A stretch of DNA of 64,000 bases from CAVXSP01 sp963764505. GTDB lineage: Bacteria; Acidobacteriota; Vicinamibacteria; Vicinamibacterales; SCN-69-37. Every line of letters starts with the position of its first letter. Position 1 is the first letter of the stretch. Of this stretch, positions 17,146-26,937 are shown in pieces. A program made the translations under genes and the position numbers. The stretch spans positions 682,001-746,000 of the forward strand of contig CAVXSP010000001.1 in assembly GCA_963764505.1 (NCBI GenBank), written 5' to 3'. Under the pieces are notes generated by a model that saw nothing but the letters and a program-made list of their open reading frames with translations, made no database searches and was not told the origin of the DNA.

Positions 17146-20100
17146 GGGCGCCTCCCTCCGCTTCGTCGTCGGTCCGTCCGCGCCTTGCGCGACCCGGCGC
17201 CAGGGAGCGGATCGTCACGTACAGCACAGGGATGAAGAAGATCGACAGCAGGGTCGACGCGAGCATTCCGCCGACGACGGTGGTGCCGACCGAGGTGCGG
17301 GCGCCGGCGCCCGCGCCGGTCGCCAGCGCGAGCGGCAGCACGCCGAGGATGAAGGCGAACGACGTCATGAGGATCGGGCGGAGGCGGATGCGGGCGGCCT
17401 CGACGGCCGCGTCGAGAATCGAGCTGCCGCGCGCGCGGAGCTGCTCGGCGAACTCGACGATGAGGATCGAGTTCTTGGCGGCGAGGCCGATCAGCATCAC
17501 GAGGCCCACCTGGCAGAACACGTCGTTCGCGAAGCCGCGGATCATCTGGGCGGAGAGCGCGCCCAGGACGGCGAGCGGGACCCCCAGCAGGATGATGAAC
17601 GGCAGCACCCAGCTCTGGTACTGCGCCGCCAGCACCAGATAGACGAGCACGAGGCTGAGCGCGAAGATGTAGCCGGCCTGGCGTCCCGCCTTGATCTCCT
17701 CGAGCGACTGGCCCGCCCAGGCGAAATCGAAGCCCGCCGGCAGCACCTGCGCGGCGATGTTCTGCATCGTCTGGAGCGCCTGGCCCGAGCTGACGTCCTG
17801 GGCGCCGGCGCCGGTGATCTCCGCCGACCGGAACAGGTCGAAATGGCTGATGACCTGCGGTGCGGTGCCCTCGCGAAGGTTCACGAGCGAATCGAGACGC
17901 ACCATCTTGCCGTTCGACGCCCGGGCATAGTACTGGCGCAGGTCGTCCGGCGATGCTCGGAACGGCTGGTCCGCCTGCACGTACACGCGGTACGCGCGGT
18001 TCGCGAAGTCGAAGTCGTTCACGTAGGTCGATCCGAGGAAGATCTGCAGCGCATCGGTGATCTGCTGGATCGGCACACCGAGCGTGCGGGCCTTGTCGCG
18101 GTCGATGTCGACGATGAGCTGCGGGTCGTTCGCCGTGAAGCTCGTGTTCAGGCTCGTCACGCGGCCGGACTGGTTGCCGCGCGCGATGATCTGGCTCGTC
18201 ACGCTGGCGAGATTGCCGATTTCGCCGCCGGACTCGTCGAGCACCTCGAACTGGAATCCGCCGAAGGTCGAGAGTCCTTGAATGGCCGGCGGCGCGACGG
18301 GCACGACAATGGCCCCGGTGATGCCGCCGAGCATCGGGCCCCGGATCCGGTTGAGGACGGCCGACAGCGAGTGGCTCGCCCCGCGCCGGTCGCTGAAATC
18401 CTTCAGCTTCGCGAACATCAGCCCCTGATTGGGCGCGGCGCCGCTGAAGCTGAAGCCCGCGACGGAGAAGGCGCCGGCCACCTCCGGTTGCGCGAGCACG
18501 ATCTGCTCGGCCTGCTGCGCGATGTTGGTCGTGTACTCGAGCGACGCCCCCGGCGGCGCCTGGATGATGGTGATGAAGTAGCCCTCGTCCTCCTCCGGGA
18601 CGAACGCGGAGGGCACGCGCTGGAACACCAGCCACGTCGCCGCCAGCGCGCCCGCGAAGAGCAGCATCATGAGCAGACGCTGGCGTCCGATCGCGTGGAC
18701 GATCCGCGCGTACCGATGGGTCCCCGCATCGATGCCCCGGTTGATCACCGAGAAGAACCGCCCGTGCACGTGGCTCTCCTTCTCGAGCAGCAGTGCCGAC
18801 AGCGCGGGGGTGAAGGTGACGGCGTTGAAGACCGACAGCACGACCGCGAACGCGATCGTGAGCGAGAACTGCTGATACATCCGGCCGGTCGTCCCCGGGA
18901 AGAAGGCGACCGGCACGAAGACCGAGACCAGGACCAGGCCGATGACCAGAACGGCCGAGAAGACCTCCGCCATCGCGTCGATCGCCGCGCGATGCGCCGA
19001 TTTCCCGAACTCGCTGATGTGCCGCTCGATGTTCTCGATCACCACGATCGCGTCGTCGACGACGATGCCGGTGGCCAGGACGATGCCGAAGAGCGTCAGC
19101 GTGTTGATGGAGAATCCGAAGACCTTCACGAACGCGAACGTGCCGACGAGGGACACCGGAATCGTGACCGCCGGGATCACGGTGCTGCGCCAGTTCTGCA
19201 GGAACAGGAACATCACCAGCACGACCAGCCCGATGGCCTCCGCCAGCGTCTTCAGGACCTCGACGATCGATTCCTGCACGACCGAGACGTTGTCGAACGC
19301 GAGCTGGTACTCGAGACCCGGAGGAAAGTTCGCCTTCAGCCGGCCCAGCTCCGTCATGACGCCCTGCAGCGCGTCGATCGCATTGGCGGACGGAAGCAGC
19401 TGGATGCCGATGCCGGCGGCGTTCAGCCCTCCGAAGCGGAGGTTCGCGGAGTACGTCTCGGCGCCCAGCTCGACGCGCCCGACGTCCTTCACGCGCACGA
19501 GCGCCCCGTTGCGGGCGCCAACGACGACGTTCTCGAACTGCGGCACCTCGCTCAGCCGTCCCATGGCGCGCACGCTGAGCTGGTACATCTGATTGGCGGC
19601 CGCCGGGGCGTCGCCGATGCTGCCCGCCGCCACCTGCACGTTCTGCTCGCGAAGCGCGTTGACGACGTCCCCACCGGTCAGCTGCCGGGCCGCGAGCTTG
19701 TCGGGGTCGAGCCAGAGGCGCATCGCGAACTTGCGCTCGCCGAAGATGATCACGTTGCTCACGCCCGGCACCCGCTTGATGGCGTCGCGGATGTAGAGAT
19801 CGACGTAGTTGCTCAGGAACAGCGTGTCGTAGCGGTTGTCCTTCGAGAAGAACCCGATCGCGCCGAGGAAGCCCGCCGAGGTCTTCTGCACCGAGATGCC
19901 GTTGGTGCGCACCTCGGCCGGCATCCGGCCGAGCGCCTGGTTCACCCGGTTCTGCACGTCCACCGCGGCGAGATCGGCATCGCGCCCAACCTCGAACGTG
20001 ACCGTGATCGTGCTCACGCCGGTGTTCGTGCTCGACGAGGTCATGTAGAGCATGCCCTCGACGCCGTTGATCGCCTGCTCGAGCGGCGTCGTGACGGCGC

Positions 20101-20278
20101 TCTCCACCGCCTGCGCGTTCGCGCCGGTGTAGAAGGCCGACACCGCCACCGAGGGCGGCGTCAGCTCCGGATAGCGCGCGATCGGCAGGCTCGGAATGGA
20201 GATGGCGCCCGCGAGGATGATCGCCAGCGAGCAGACCGTCGCCAGAATCGGCCGTCGGATGAACAGGTCGCTGATCAC
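17138..20278 (-). CDS. RND efflux pump, HAE1 (AcrB-like) permease subunit
   Basis: 1046 residues, the usual length for hydrophobe/amphiphile RND exporters driven by proton flux. It shows the N-terminal FIRRPILATV helix, twelve membrane helices in two sets, two large periplasmic loops, the TM4 region GIVVDDAIVVIENIERH with the paired Asp of proton relay, FVPEEDEGYFI at the second loop, and the C-terminal SVGTTVVGGMLASTLLSIFFIPV. It works with the adaptor upstream and TolC downstream. The GTG start overlaps the adaptor stop (GTGA). Likely substrates are drugs, dyes or solvents, by family inference. Confidence 0.95.
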   Translation of the reverse strand: MISDLFIRRPILATVCSLAIILAGAISIPSLPIARYPELTPPSVAVSAFYTGANAQAVESAVTTPLEQAINGVEGMLYMTSSSTNTGVSTITVTFEVGRDADLAAVDVQNRVNQALGRMPAEVRTNGISVQKTSAGFLGAIGFFSKDNRYDTLFLSNYVDLYIRDAIKRVPGVSNVIIFGERKFAMRLWLDPDKLAARQLTGGDVVNALREQNVQVAAGSIGDAPAAANQMYQLSVRAMGRLSEVPQFENVVVGARNGALVRVKDVGRVELGAETYSANLRFGGLNAAGIGIQLLPSANAIDALQGVMTELGRLKANFPPGLEYQLAFDNVSVVQESIVEVLKTLAEAIGLVVLVMFLFLQNWRSTVIPAVTIPVSLVGTFAFVKVFGFSINTLTLFGIVLATGIVVDDAIVVIENIERHISEFGKSAHRAAIDAMAEVFSAVLVIGLVLVSVFVPVAFFPGTTGRMYQQFSLTIAFAVVLSVFNAVTFTPALSALLLEKESHVHGRFFSVINRGIDAGTHRYARIVHAIGRQRLLMMLLFAGALAATWLVFQRVPSAFVPEEDEGYFITIIQAPPGASLEYTTNIAQQAEQIVLAQPEVAGAFSVAGFSFSGAAPNQGLMFAKLKDFSDRRGASHSLSAVLNRIRGPMLGGITGAIVVPVAPPAIQGLSTFGGFQFEVLDESGGEIGNLASVTSQIIARGNQSGRVTSLNTSFTANDPQLIVDIDRDKARTLGVPIQQITDALQIFLGSTYVNDFDFANRAYRVYVQADQPFRASPDDLRQYYARASNGKMVRLDSLVNLREGTAPQVISHFDLFRSAEITGAGAQDVSSGQALQTMQNIAAQVLPAGFDFAWAGQSLEEIKAGRQAGYIFALSLVLVYLVLAAQYQSWVLPFIILLGVPLAVLGALSAQMIRGFANDVFCQVGLVMLIGLAAKNSILIVEFAEQLRARGSSILDAAVEAARIRLRPILMTSFAFILGVLPLALATGAGAGARTSVGTTVVGGMLASTLLSIFFIPVLYVTIRSLAPGRARRGRTDDEAEGGAHA

Positions 20279-21498
20279 TGCCGGCCCGCCGTCGATCCGC
20301 CGCGGCCCGCCGCGCCCGTCTCCCTCCCCGGCCCGGCCGCCCCGCGTCTGCCTCCCGGCCCGCCTGCGCGCACCGGCATCCCGTCGCCGATCTTCTGCAC
20401 GCCGGAGACGATGAGCTTGTCGCCGGCCCGCAGCCCCGATCGCACGACGTAGTCGTTGCCCGTGACCGGGCCGAGCGTGACCGCCTTCTGGCGGGCGACC
20501 GTCCCCTGCGGCGTGTCCTCGGCCACGAACACGAAGTACTGCCCGTTGATGCGGATCACCGAGACGACGGGGACGGTCAACCCGGGCTCGGTGCTCCAGA
20601 TGACCTGCGCGCGGACCACCTGGTCGGCGCGCCACTGATGGTCGCGGTCGGTGATCGCCGCCTTCGCCAGCACGGTCTGCGTTTCGTCGTCGACCGACGG
20701 CGCGACGAACGTGATCTTCCGGGTCGCCGCGCCCTCGCCGGTCGTGTCGAGCAGCCGGACCGGGAGGCCGAGGCGCAGCTTCGGCGCCTGCTGGACGGGG
20801 ATGTTGAGATACAGCTCGAGCGCCGCGTTGTCGTCAATCGTCGTGAGCTGGGTCGTGCGCGTGACGCGGTCTCCCGCCCGGACGGGAATGTCCCCGACGA
20901 CTCCTGCGCTCGGCGCCGTCACCTTGTAGTAGCCGAGCTCGTTCTGCTGCTGCCGGATCTGGTCGTCGATCGCCTTGAGCTGCGCCTCGGCCGCCTGCAG
21001 CGCGGCGGCCGCCTGCTCGGCCTCCTGCGCGCTTCCCGCGCCGACCTCGACGAGCGACTTCGCGCGCTGCGCCTGCTGGCGCGCATACGCCGCGTCCGCC
21101 TCCCGGGCCGCGCGCGTCGACTCGAGCGAGGCCACGACGGCCTGCTGCGACGCAGCGTCGATCTGCATGAGCACCGTGCCCGCCGTCACCCGATCGCCGG
21201 ACTTGACGTCGATCCGTGTCAGGAATCCCTCCACCTGCGGCTGGATCGTGATCGAGTGCCGCGATCGGATCGTGCCGACGAACTCGCTGGTCTGCTCCAC
21301 CGGCCTGGTCTCGAGCGTCACGACGTCGACCGGCATCGCCGGCATCGCGCCCCGGCCTCCGGCCGGACCGCCGGCGGGCTGTCCGCCACCGCCTCCGCAA
21401 CCGGCCGCGGCGGCCAGCGCGAGGAGAACGACCGGAAGGCGCCAGCGATCATGTCGACGACGCAATGACGCCGTTGGGGCGAGCGTGAACAGTCCCAT
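20275..21498 (-). CDS. RND efflux periplasmic adaptor (MFP/HlyD-like)
   Basis: A 407-residue membrane-fusion protein. The N-terminal signal ends in a lipobox-like AAAGCGGGGG, so it is probably lipid-anchored in the inner membrane. It then shows a lipoyl half-motif (SITIQPQVEGFLTRIDVKSGDRV), a long coiled-coil hairpin (about 125-190), the second half (ITAP-like VTAPSAGVVGDIPVRAGDRV) and beta-barrel/membrane-proximal domains. It bridges pump and TolC. The tail is Gly/Arg-rich. First gene of the three-gene efflux operon; no regulator gene adjoins it. Confidence 0.93.
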   Translation of the reverse strand: MGLFTLAPTASLRRRHDRWRLPVVLLALAAAAGCGGGGGQPAGGPAGGRGAMPAMPVDVVTLETRPVEQTSEFVGTIRSRHSITIQPQVEGFLTRIDVKSGDRVTAGTVLMQIDAASQQAVVASLESTRAAREADAAYARQQAQRAKSLVEVGAGSAQEAEQAAAALQAAEAQLKAIDDQIRQQQNELGYYKVTAPSAGVVGDIPVRAGDRVTRTTQLTTIDDNAALELYLNIPVQQAPKLRLGLPVRLLDTTGEGAATRKITFVAPSVDDETQTVLAKAAITDRDHQWRADQVVRAQVIWSTEPGLTVPVVSVIRINGQYFVFVAEDTPQGTVARQKAVTLGPVTGNDYVVRSGLRAGDKLIVSGVQKIGDGMPVRAGGPGGRRGAAGPGRETGAAGRGGSTAGRQ

Positions 21499-21814
21499 GT
21501 GCGGATCCTGGATGGATGGGTGACGGACGACGCTGAACGAGCGGTCGACGGCTGGACGCGCGCGCTGATCCGACTTGCGGCAACGCCTTCCGCAGACGTT
21601 CGTAAGTCTCGATCCCCAGCTTATACGATCCTGGACGCTCGCGGTTCCGCGCTGGTCGGGACCCGATGCTGAGCTCCCAGTCCAGAGTCAGGCGAGCGTG
21701 GAGGGAAACGAAATCGATGCCCCCCGGCCCTTGGAGCGTGCACACGTTTGTGACACAGTCACGGGTAGCCAGCCTGAGGCTGCGGACGCTCCGCTGGCGC
21801 CGAGGTCACGTCCC
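21499..21814. other. Divergent intergenic region (316 bp)
   Basis: This separates the efflux operon (minus) from the radical SAM gene (plus) and must hold both promoters. A TATAAG on the minus strand (within CTTATA near 21620) could serve the efflux operon, but no matching -35 is convincing. A small palindrome, GTGAC-ACA-GTCAC (21750-21762), lies 52 bp before the radical SAM start. No gene or RNA is supported here. Confidence 0.4.
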
Positions 21815-23626
21815 ATGAGTGCATCGACCGCCGACGCTGCCCCGGCCGTGCGCCGCTCCGGCGAGGCAGGCGGCGGGCGGCGCATCGTCATCACCGCCCC
21901 GCTCACGGAAATCATCGACCACGCGGGGTACTTCATCCAGATGAGCATGGCCTCCCTGCCCATGTGGCTGGAGGGCATCCTCAATCGCAAGTACCCGCGC
22001 TGGCGCGACGTCGAGTACAACGACGACGGCAGCGCGCGCTACATGCCGGCAGGCGTGCGGGTGCTCGAGGCCTCGCTCCTGCGCCGCTTCGCGGCCGAGG
22101 ACGTCGCCTGCTGTTTTCCCCAGGATCTGCCGAAGTTCGTCGGACCGGACACGAGAGTGGTCGCGGTGTCCACCCACAACCCGCTGGGCGTCACGTTCGC
22201 CGCGGGGGTGTACACCTCGATCTTCGGATCGTCCCGCCAGCCGATCAACTCCCACTACGCGCGGGCGCTCTTCGCGGCCATCAAGTCGAGCCCCCATCGC
22301 GACCGGTTCCGGGTCATCGTCGGCGGGTCCGGCGGGTGGCAGATCGCGAACACGAACGCGTTCGACGAGCTCGGGGTCGACTGCGTCGTCGAAGGCCGGA
22401 GCGAGTCGACCGAGACACTCGAGATATTCGAGCGCGCCCTGCGGGGCGAGCCGCTGCCACGGCAGATCGACGTGCACCACCCCAAGACGCGCGACGCGAT
22501 CATCGTCCCCGACAAACGGACCACGTTCGGCGTCGTCGAGATGACGACCGGCTGCGGACGCCGGTGCCAGTTCTGCGTGCCGGACCTCAACCCGCAGATC
22601 GACCTGCCGAAGGACCGCATCCTGGCGGCGGTCCGCGCCAACGTGCGCGACGGCAACCGGCAGATCTCGCTGGCCACCGAGGACATGTTCATCTGGGGCC
22701 AGGTCCACACGGACACCCCGTTCTACTTTCCGAATCGTGAGGCGCTGCTCGACCTCTACGGCGAGATCGTCCGGACGCCGGGCGTCGAGGAACACGTGCT
22801 CAGCCACGCGACGATGGCGCCGGCGGTCGTCGATCCCGTGCTCATCGCGAAGCTCTCCGCCGTGCTTCTCGACAAGAGCCCGATCCGCCTGCCGCTTCTC
22901 AGCACCCATCCCGAGCGCCGCGCGCTCGTCCCGCTCATCGGTCTGGAGACGGGCTCCGTGCGCATGGCCCGGCAGATCATGCCGAGCAAGGGCGTGCCCT
23001 TTCCGATCGACGAGTGGCCCAGCGTCGTCATTCGCGGGCTGGAAGTGCTGAACGCCCACAATTGGTTTCCCGCCATGACCCTCATCGTCGGCAGCCCTGG
23101 CGAGACCGACGAGGACGTGCGCGCCACGCTGGATCTGGTCTGCGAGGTCGAGCGGCGGGGGTTGTTCGCCTTCCTGATCCCCTCGATCTTCACGCCGCTT
23201 CACGACACGCGCATGGAGAGCCAGAAGGGCGTCGTGGAGACGCGCGAGCTGACGCCGCTGCAGTGGCAGCTCATGATGAAGTGCTGGAAGATGAACCTGC
23301 GCCCTGGCCAGAACAGCTGGTGGGCGCCGACGGCCTGGCGCCTGGGCGCGATCGCCCTGTGGGCGTACCGGCTGCGTCGGCTGAACGGTCCGGGATTCAC
23401 CTGGCCGCTGTTCATGTTTGCGAGCGCGATGCCGGAGGCCTGGATGGCCAAGCTCGGCAGGATTCACGACGGCCGCCCGCTCCAGATCAAGACGCGCAGG
23501 GAGCTCCTGGCGAGGATCAAACCGCCCCAGCGGCGCTACCTCCGCGCCGACACAGGCGATCTCCCCGAGAGGCGGGACGCCGGTACGGCCGTCGCGGCTG
23601 ACGCCCTGCAGCCGGTGCGCCTGTGA
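21815..23626 (+). CDS. Radical SAM protein with cobalamin-binding-like N-terminal domain
   Basis: 603 residues. The N-terminal third resembles a B12-binding Rossmann domain as found in BchE/HpnP-like class B radical SAM enzymes (RVVAVSTHNPLG and VIVGGSGGWQI). The radical SAM core starts at TTGCGRRCQFC, giving the CxxxCxxC iron-sulfur motif, with downstream IGLETGS and MTLIVGSPGETDEDV. The C-terminal 120 residues are hydrophobic and basic (WWAPTAWRLGAIALWAYRL), suggesting membrane association. It may methylate or rearrange a hydrophobic product. It overlaps the SRPBCC gene by 4 nt. ATG 21815 is chosen because the upstream frame has no coding character. Confidence 0.85.
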   Translation: MSASTADAAPAVRRSGEAGGGRRIVITAPLTEIIDHAGYFIQMSMASLPMWLEGILNRKYPRWRDVEYNDDGSARYMPAGVRVLEASLLRRFAAEDVACCFPQDLPKFVGPDTRVVAVSTHNPLGVTFAAGVYTSIFGSSRQPINSHYARALFAAIKSSPHRDRFRVIVGGSGGWQIANTNAFDELGVDCVVEGRSESTETLEIFERALRGEPLPRQIDVHHPKTRDAIIVPDKRTTFGVVEMTTGCGRRCQFCVPDLNPQIDLPKDRILAAVRANVRDGNRQISLATEDMFIWGQVHTDTPFYFPNREALLDLYGEIVRTPGVEEHVLSHATMAPAVVDPVLIAKLSAVLLDKSPIRLPLLSTHPERRALVPLIGLETGSVRMARQIMPSKGVPFPIDEWPSVVIRGLEVLNAHNWFPAMTLIVGSPGETDEDVRATLDLVCEVERRGLFAFLIPSIFTPLHDTRMESQKGVVETRELTPLQWQLMMKCWKMNLRPGQNSWWAPTAWRLGAIALWAYRLRRLNGPGFTWPLFMFASAMPEAWMAKLGRIHDGRPLQIKTRRELLARIKPPQRRYLRADTGDLPERRDAGTAVAADALQPVRL

Positions 23627-24093
23627 AACCGATCGAAGTGCGGCGGGAGCGGGACGTGCTCGTGCCTGCCGACGTGCTCTGGGAGATCATCGAGCGGGCC
23701 GAGACGATCCCGTCCTGGCTGCCCGTGTGCGATCGGTGCGAGGTGATCGAGGGGACCGGCCTCGGCCGCCGCCAGCGGATGTTCGTCCACTGGGGCCGCC
23801 GCGAGGCCGCCATCGACCAGCAGGTCATCGAGTTCGTCCCTCCTTCGAGGCTTCGATGGAAGCACGTGCAGGAGCGGTTCGGCGAGCGGGCCGCGCCGCA
23901 CTTCTCCTCCGAGACGACAATGACCATCGAACTGCGTCCGGCCGGCGCCGTGACGACGGTCGTGTTGACGTCCCGCAGCGTGCCCGCGTCTCCATGGGCG
24001 GCGCTCGTGCTGCGGCTGACCGCCGCGCGTCGAATCGCCCGTGCGTTCGACCGGGCGCTGCGCGCGCTCGCGGTTAGCGGCGAAGACGCGTGA
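23623..24093 (+). CDS. SRPBCC family protein
   Basis: A 156-residue START-like (SRPBCC) protein: RRERDVLVPADVLWEIIERAETIPSWLP, then MTIELRPAGAVTTVVLTSRSV and a C-terminal helix with RIARAFDRALRAL. The fold makes a deep pocket for lipids or polyketide-like ligands. The GTG start overlaps the radical SAM stop (GTGA), so the two are translationally coupled and probably act on the same compound. No catalytic residue can be assigned. Confidence 0.8.
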   Translation: MKPIEVRRERDVLVPADVLWEIIERAETIPSWLPVCDRCEVIEGTGLGRRQRMFVHWGRREAAIDQQVIEFVPPSRLRWKHVQERFGERAAPHFSSETTMTIELRPAGAVTTVVLTSRSVPASPWAALVLRLTAARRIARAFDRALRALAVSGEDA

Positions 24094-24109
24094 TTCGGAG
24101 GTCCGGCCC

Positions 24110-25583
24110 TCAGCCGTCCGCGAAGAGCCGGCTCACCTCCGGCTTGACGACCTTGCCCATGGCGTTGCGCGGCAGTGCCGGGAGGCAGCGGAGATCCTTC
24201 GGCACCTTGTACGGCGCCAGCCGCTCACGCGTCCACTGCTGGAGCGAGCTCAGAATCGATCGCCGCCTCGGGTCGGAGCTCGACCGCGGCGCAGACGCGC
24301 TCGCCCCAGTCCGGATCCGGCACGCCCACGACGGCGCAGTCGGCAATGGCGGGATGGGTCCGCACGGCTTCCTCGATCTCGAGCGCCGAGACCTTGTACC
24401 CGCCGGTCTTGATGATGTCGATACTGGTCCGGCCGAGCAGCCGGTAGATTCCGTGCTCGGCGGCCGCCACGTCGCCCGTCCGGAACCAGCCCTCGCGGAA
24501 CGCACGGCGCGTGTCGTCCGGCCGTCGCCAGTACTCGAGGAACACGCCTGGACCGCGGACTTCGAGCTCCCCCGGCTCGCCATCGGGCGCGGCCGCGCCT
24601 TCCTCGCCGACGATCTGCGCTTCGACGCCCGGCAGCGGACTGCCGACGTGGCCGGGCCGTCGCTCACCGTGCAGCGGATTCGCGAGCGCCATGCCGATCT
24701 CCGTCATGCCGTAACGCTCGAGCAGCGTGTGGCCCGTGATCTCCCGCCAGCGGTCGAGCGTCGCGACCGGCAGCGCCGCCGACCCGCTCATCATCAGCCG
24801 CGCGGCGCCGGCGCCCGCGGAGCGGCGGCGTCGGACCGGTTCGGACGCCGTATCCCACGCCTGGATGAGCCGCCTGTAGATCGTCGGGACGGCCGTGAAC
24901 ACGGTGATCTCGCCGGATGCGAGGCGGTCCCACGCCGCGTCCGCTTCGAAGCCGGCGGATACCTCCAGCGTCGCGCCCGACGCGAGCGCACAGCCGACCA
25001 CGTTGATGAGCCCGTGCACGTGGTGCAGAGGCAGCACGAGCAGCGTCCGATCGGCGCGGGTCCATTCCCACGCGGCGACGAGCGATTCGACCTGCGCCGC
25101 GAGGTTCGCGTGCGTGGTGACGACGCCTTTCGGCCGGGCCGTCGTGCCGCTGGTGTACAGGATGAGCGCGCGGCGGTCCGGGGCCGGCGCGCGAGCAGCG
25201 CGCACGCTCGAGGCGGCCAGCAGGTCCGTGCTGAGGGCGAAAGCGACGTGCGCCGCGCTCGCGAGCGGCGCCAGCCGTCCGGCCATCTCCGGCGCGGCGG
25301 CAACGAGCGCCGCGTCGCCGTCGCGAACGGCGTACTCGAGCTCCGCCGCCGGATGAGAGGGCGCCAGCGGCAGCGCGATCCCGCCTGCCTGCCAGACGCC
25401 GTGCAACAGGGCCAGGAACGCGAAGCTCGGCGGTGCGCAAATGGCGACGCGCGCCTCTGCGAGATCGCCGGTACCGGTCGCGGCCAGCAACCCGCCCGCG
25501 ACCCGGGAGGCCGCCGCCGCGAGATCGCCGGCGGAGAAGGCGCCGTCCGGTGCGACCACCGTCGCGTGTGGATCCAGAGTCAT
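24110..25583 (-). CDS. Acyl-CoA synthetase (AMP-forming), frameshifted near C terminus
   Basis: An ANL-superfamily ligase, about 490 residues after correction. It has the P-loop LYTSGTTARPKG, ERYGMTEIG (A5), the hinge region WFRTGDVAA then LGRTSIDIIKTGGYKVSALEIE (A8), and the C-terminal lysine in NAMGKVVK (A10). It resembles malonyl-CoA synthetase/MatB-like enzymes, but the substrate is uncertain. Around 24251-24258 the frame breaks: deleting one A of CAGAATCG (plus strand) joins PEAAID to LSSLQQWTRERLAPYKVPKDL, the expected ending. Without the correction the protein stops at 24225, lacking the catalytic lysine. Confidence 0.85.
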
Positions 25584-25666
25584 CGTCGCGCCGCTCGTGC
25601 GAGGACCAATAATATGGCGGAGCCGTCCGGCTCAATTGGCAAATTGGGCAGCGAGGCAATGGGGCA

Positions 25667-26287
25667 ATGGGTACGAAAGCGGCGATGAGCTTCGCGGAGG
25701 CCGCCGAGGCCATCGTGGCCATTGGACGCCGGTTCCATGTCCGCGGATGGGTGCTCGGGACCAGCGGCAATTTCAGCGCGGTCGTCTCGCGGCGCCCGTT
25801 GAGACTGGCGATCACGCCCAGCGCGGCCCACAAGGGGCAGCTCGATGCGGGGCGGATGCTCGAAATCGACGACCGGTCGCGCGTGACGCGCGGGCAGGGC
25901 CGTCCCTCGGCCGAGACGCGCCTGCATCTCGAGCTCGTGAAGCGGCGCGGCGCCGGCGCCGTCTTGCACACGCATTCGGTTTGGAGCACGATACTCTCAG
26001 CAATCCACGCTGCCGATCGGGGGCTGGCCATCGAGGGGTTCGAGATGCTCAAGGGCCTCCAGGGTGTTTCGACCCACGAGCACCGCGAGTGGGTGCCCAT
26101 CGTCGAGAACGACCAGGACATGGCGCGGCTCTCGCGACGGGTGCGCGGCGCCCTCGCGGCGTCGAGCCATGCGTTCCTCATCACCCGCCACGGACTCTAC
26201 ACGTGGGGCGAGACGCTGGCCGACGCCGAACGGCACGTCGAGATCCTCGAGTTCCTGATGGAGACGCTCGGACGGACCGAGGGGTGA
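25667..26287 (+). CDS. mtnB: Methylthioribulose-1-phosphate dehydratase
   Basis: Third step of methionine salvage: dehydration of 5-methylthioribulose 1-phosphate. A 206-residue class II aldolase/adducin-fold protein. VLGTSGNFS is the phosphate-binding stretch; zinc ligands are His101 and His103 (LHTHS) and His175 (RHGLYTWG). It is directly followed by mtnD and mtnC, which settles the assignment. Two starts are possible (25667, or 25685 giving MSFAEAA); neither has a strong ribosome binding site. mtnA and mtnK/mtnP are not in the window. Confidence 0.9.
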   Translation: MGTKAAMSFAEAAEAIVAIGRRFHVRGWVLGTSGNFSAVVSRRPLRLAITPSAAHKGQLDAGRMLEIDDRSRVTRGQGRPSAETRLHLELVKRRGAGAVLHTHSVWSTILSAIHAADRGLAIEGFEMLKGLQGVSTHEHREWVPIVENDQDMARLSRRVRGALAASSHAFLITRHGLYTWGETLADAERHVEILEFLMETLGRTEG

Positions 26288-26294
26288 GGTGCAC

Positions 26295-26861
26295 ATGGCG
26301 CTCGTGAGAATCCCCGCCGAAGATCGAACCATTACCGAGATCGCCGAGCTGCGGGCGTTCCTCGCGGCCTGCGGTATCGAGTACGAGCGGACCGAGCCCG
26401 ACGCGCCGCTCCCGCCGGGCGCCCCGCCCGAGGAGGTGCTCGCGGCTTACAAGCCCAGGATCGACGAGCTCAAGGCGCGAGGCGGCTACGTCACCGCGGA
26501 TGTCATCGACGTCGATTCGTCGACCGCCGGGCTGGACGCCATGCTGGCCAAGTTCAATTCCGAGCACTGGCACGACGAGGACGAAGTGCGCTTCATCGTC
26601 GAAGGCCGCGGCCTCTTCCACATCCATCCTCCTGGCCGGCCGGTGTTCGCCGTCGAAGTGGAGCGCGGGGACCTCATCCGCGTCCCGAAGGGTACGCGGC
26701 ACTGGTTCGATCTCTGCGGCGATCGGCGGATCCGCGCGATCCGGCTGTTCCAGGACAAGTCCGGCTGGACGCCGCACTACACGCAGAGCGGCGTCGACAA
26801 GGACTTCCAGCCGGTCTGCTTCGGCCCGGCGTACCTGGCGCCGGCCGGCGCCGCCCGGTGA
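26295..26861 (+). CDS. mtnD: Acireductone dioxygenase
   Basis: Oxidises the acireductone of the methionine salvage pathway; with iron it yields the methionine keto-acid precursor and formate. A 188-residue cupin. Metal ligands are visible as His91, His93 and Glu97 (HWHDEDE) and His136 (GTRHWF). The ATG is 7 bp after the mtnB stop with GAGG just upstream. The usual downstream-acting transaminase is not encoded here. Confidence 0.94.
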   Translation: MALVRIPAEDRTITEIAELRAFLAACGIEYERTEPDAPLPPGAPPEEVLAAYKPRIDELKARGGYVTADVIDVDSSTAGLDAMLAKFNSEHWHDEDEVRFIVEGRGLFHIHPPGRPVFAVEVERGDLIRVPKGTRHWFDLCGDRRIRAIRLFQDKSGWTPHYTQSGVDKDFQPVCFGPAYLAPAGAAR

Positions 26862-26937
26862 CCGCCACGGGCGAGCGACGGGAGTGAGCGCCCGCGAGCC
26901 GCGCCATGCGTCGGACACGCGCGCGGAGCGAGCCGCC

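Noticed and set aside
16919..20452. Very long open frame on the plus strand (over 1,100 codons) across the efflux operon
   Set aside because: It is antisense to the clear RND pump and adaptor genes; its translation is low-complexity Arg/Glu/His-rich with no motif, as expected from codon bias in GC-rich DNA.
21750..21762. GTGAC-ACA-GTCAC palindrome before the radical SAM gene as a CRP site
   Set aside because: The spacing between half-sites is 5 rather than 6 for TGTGA/TCAC, and 5 bp arms can occur by chance; noted only within the intergenic entry.
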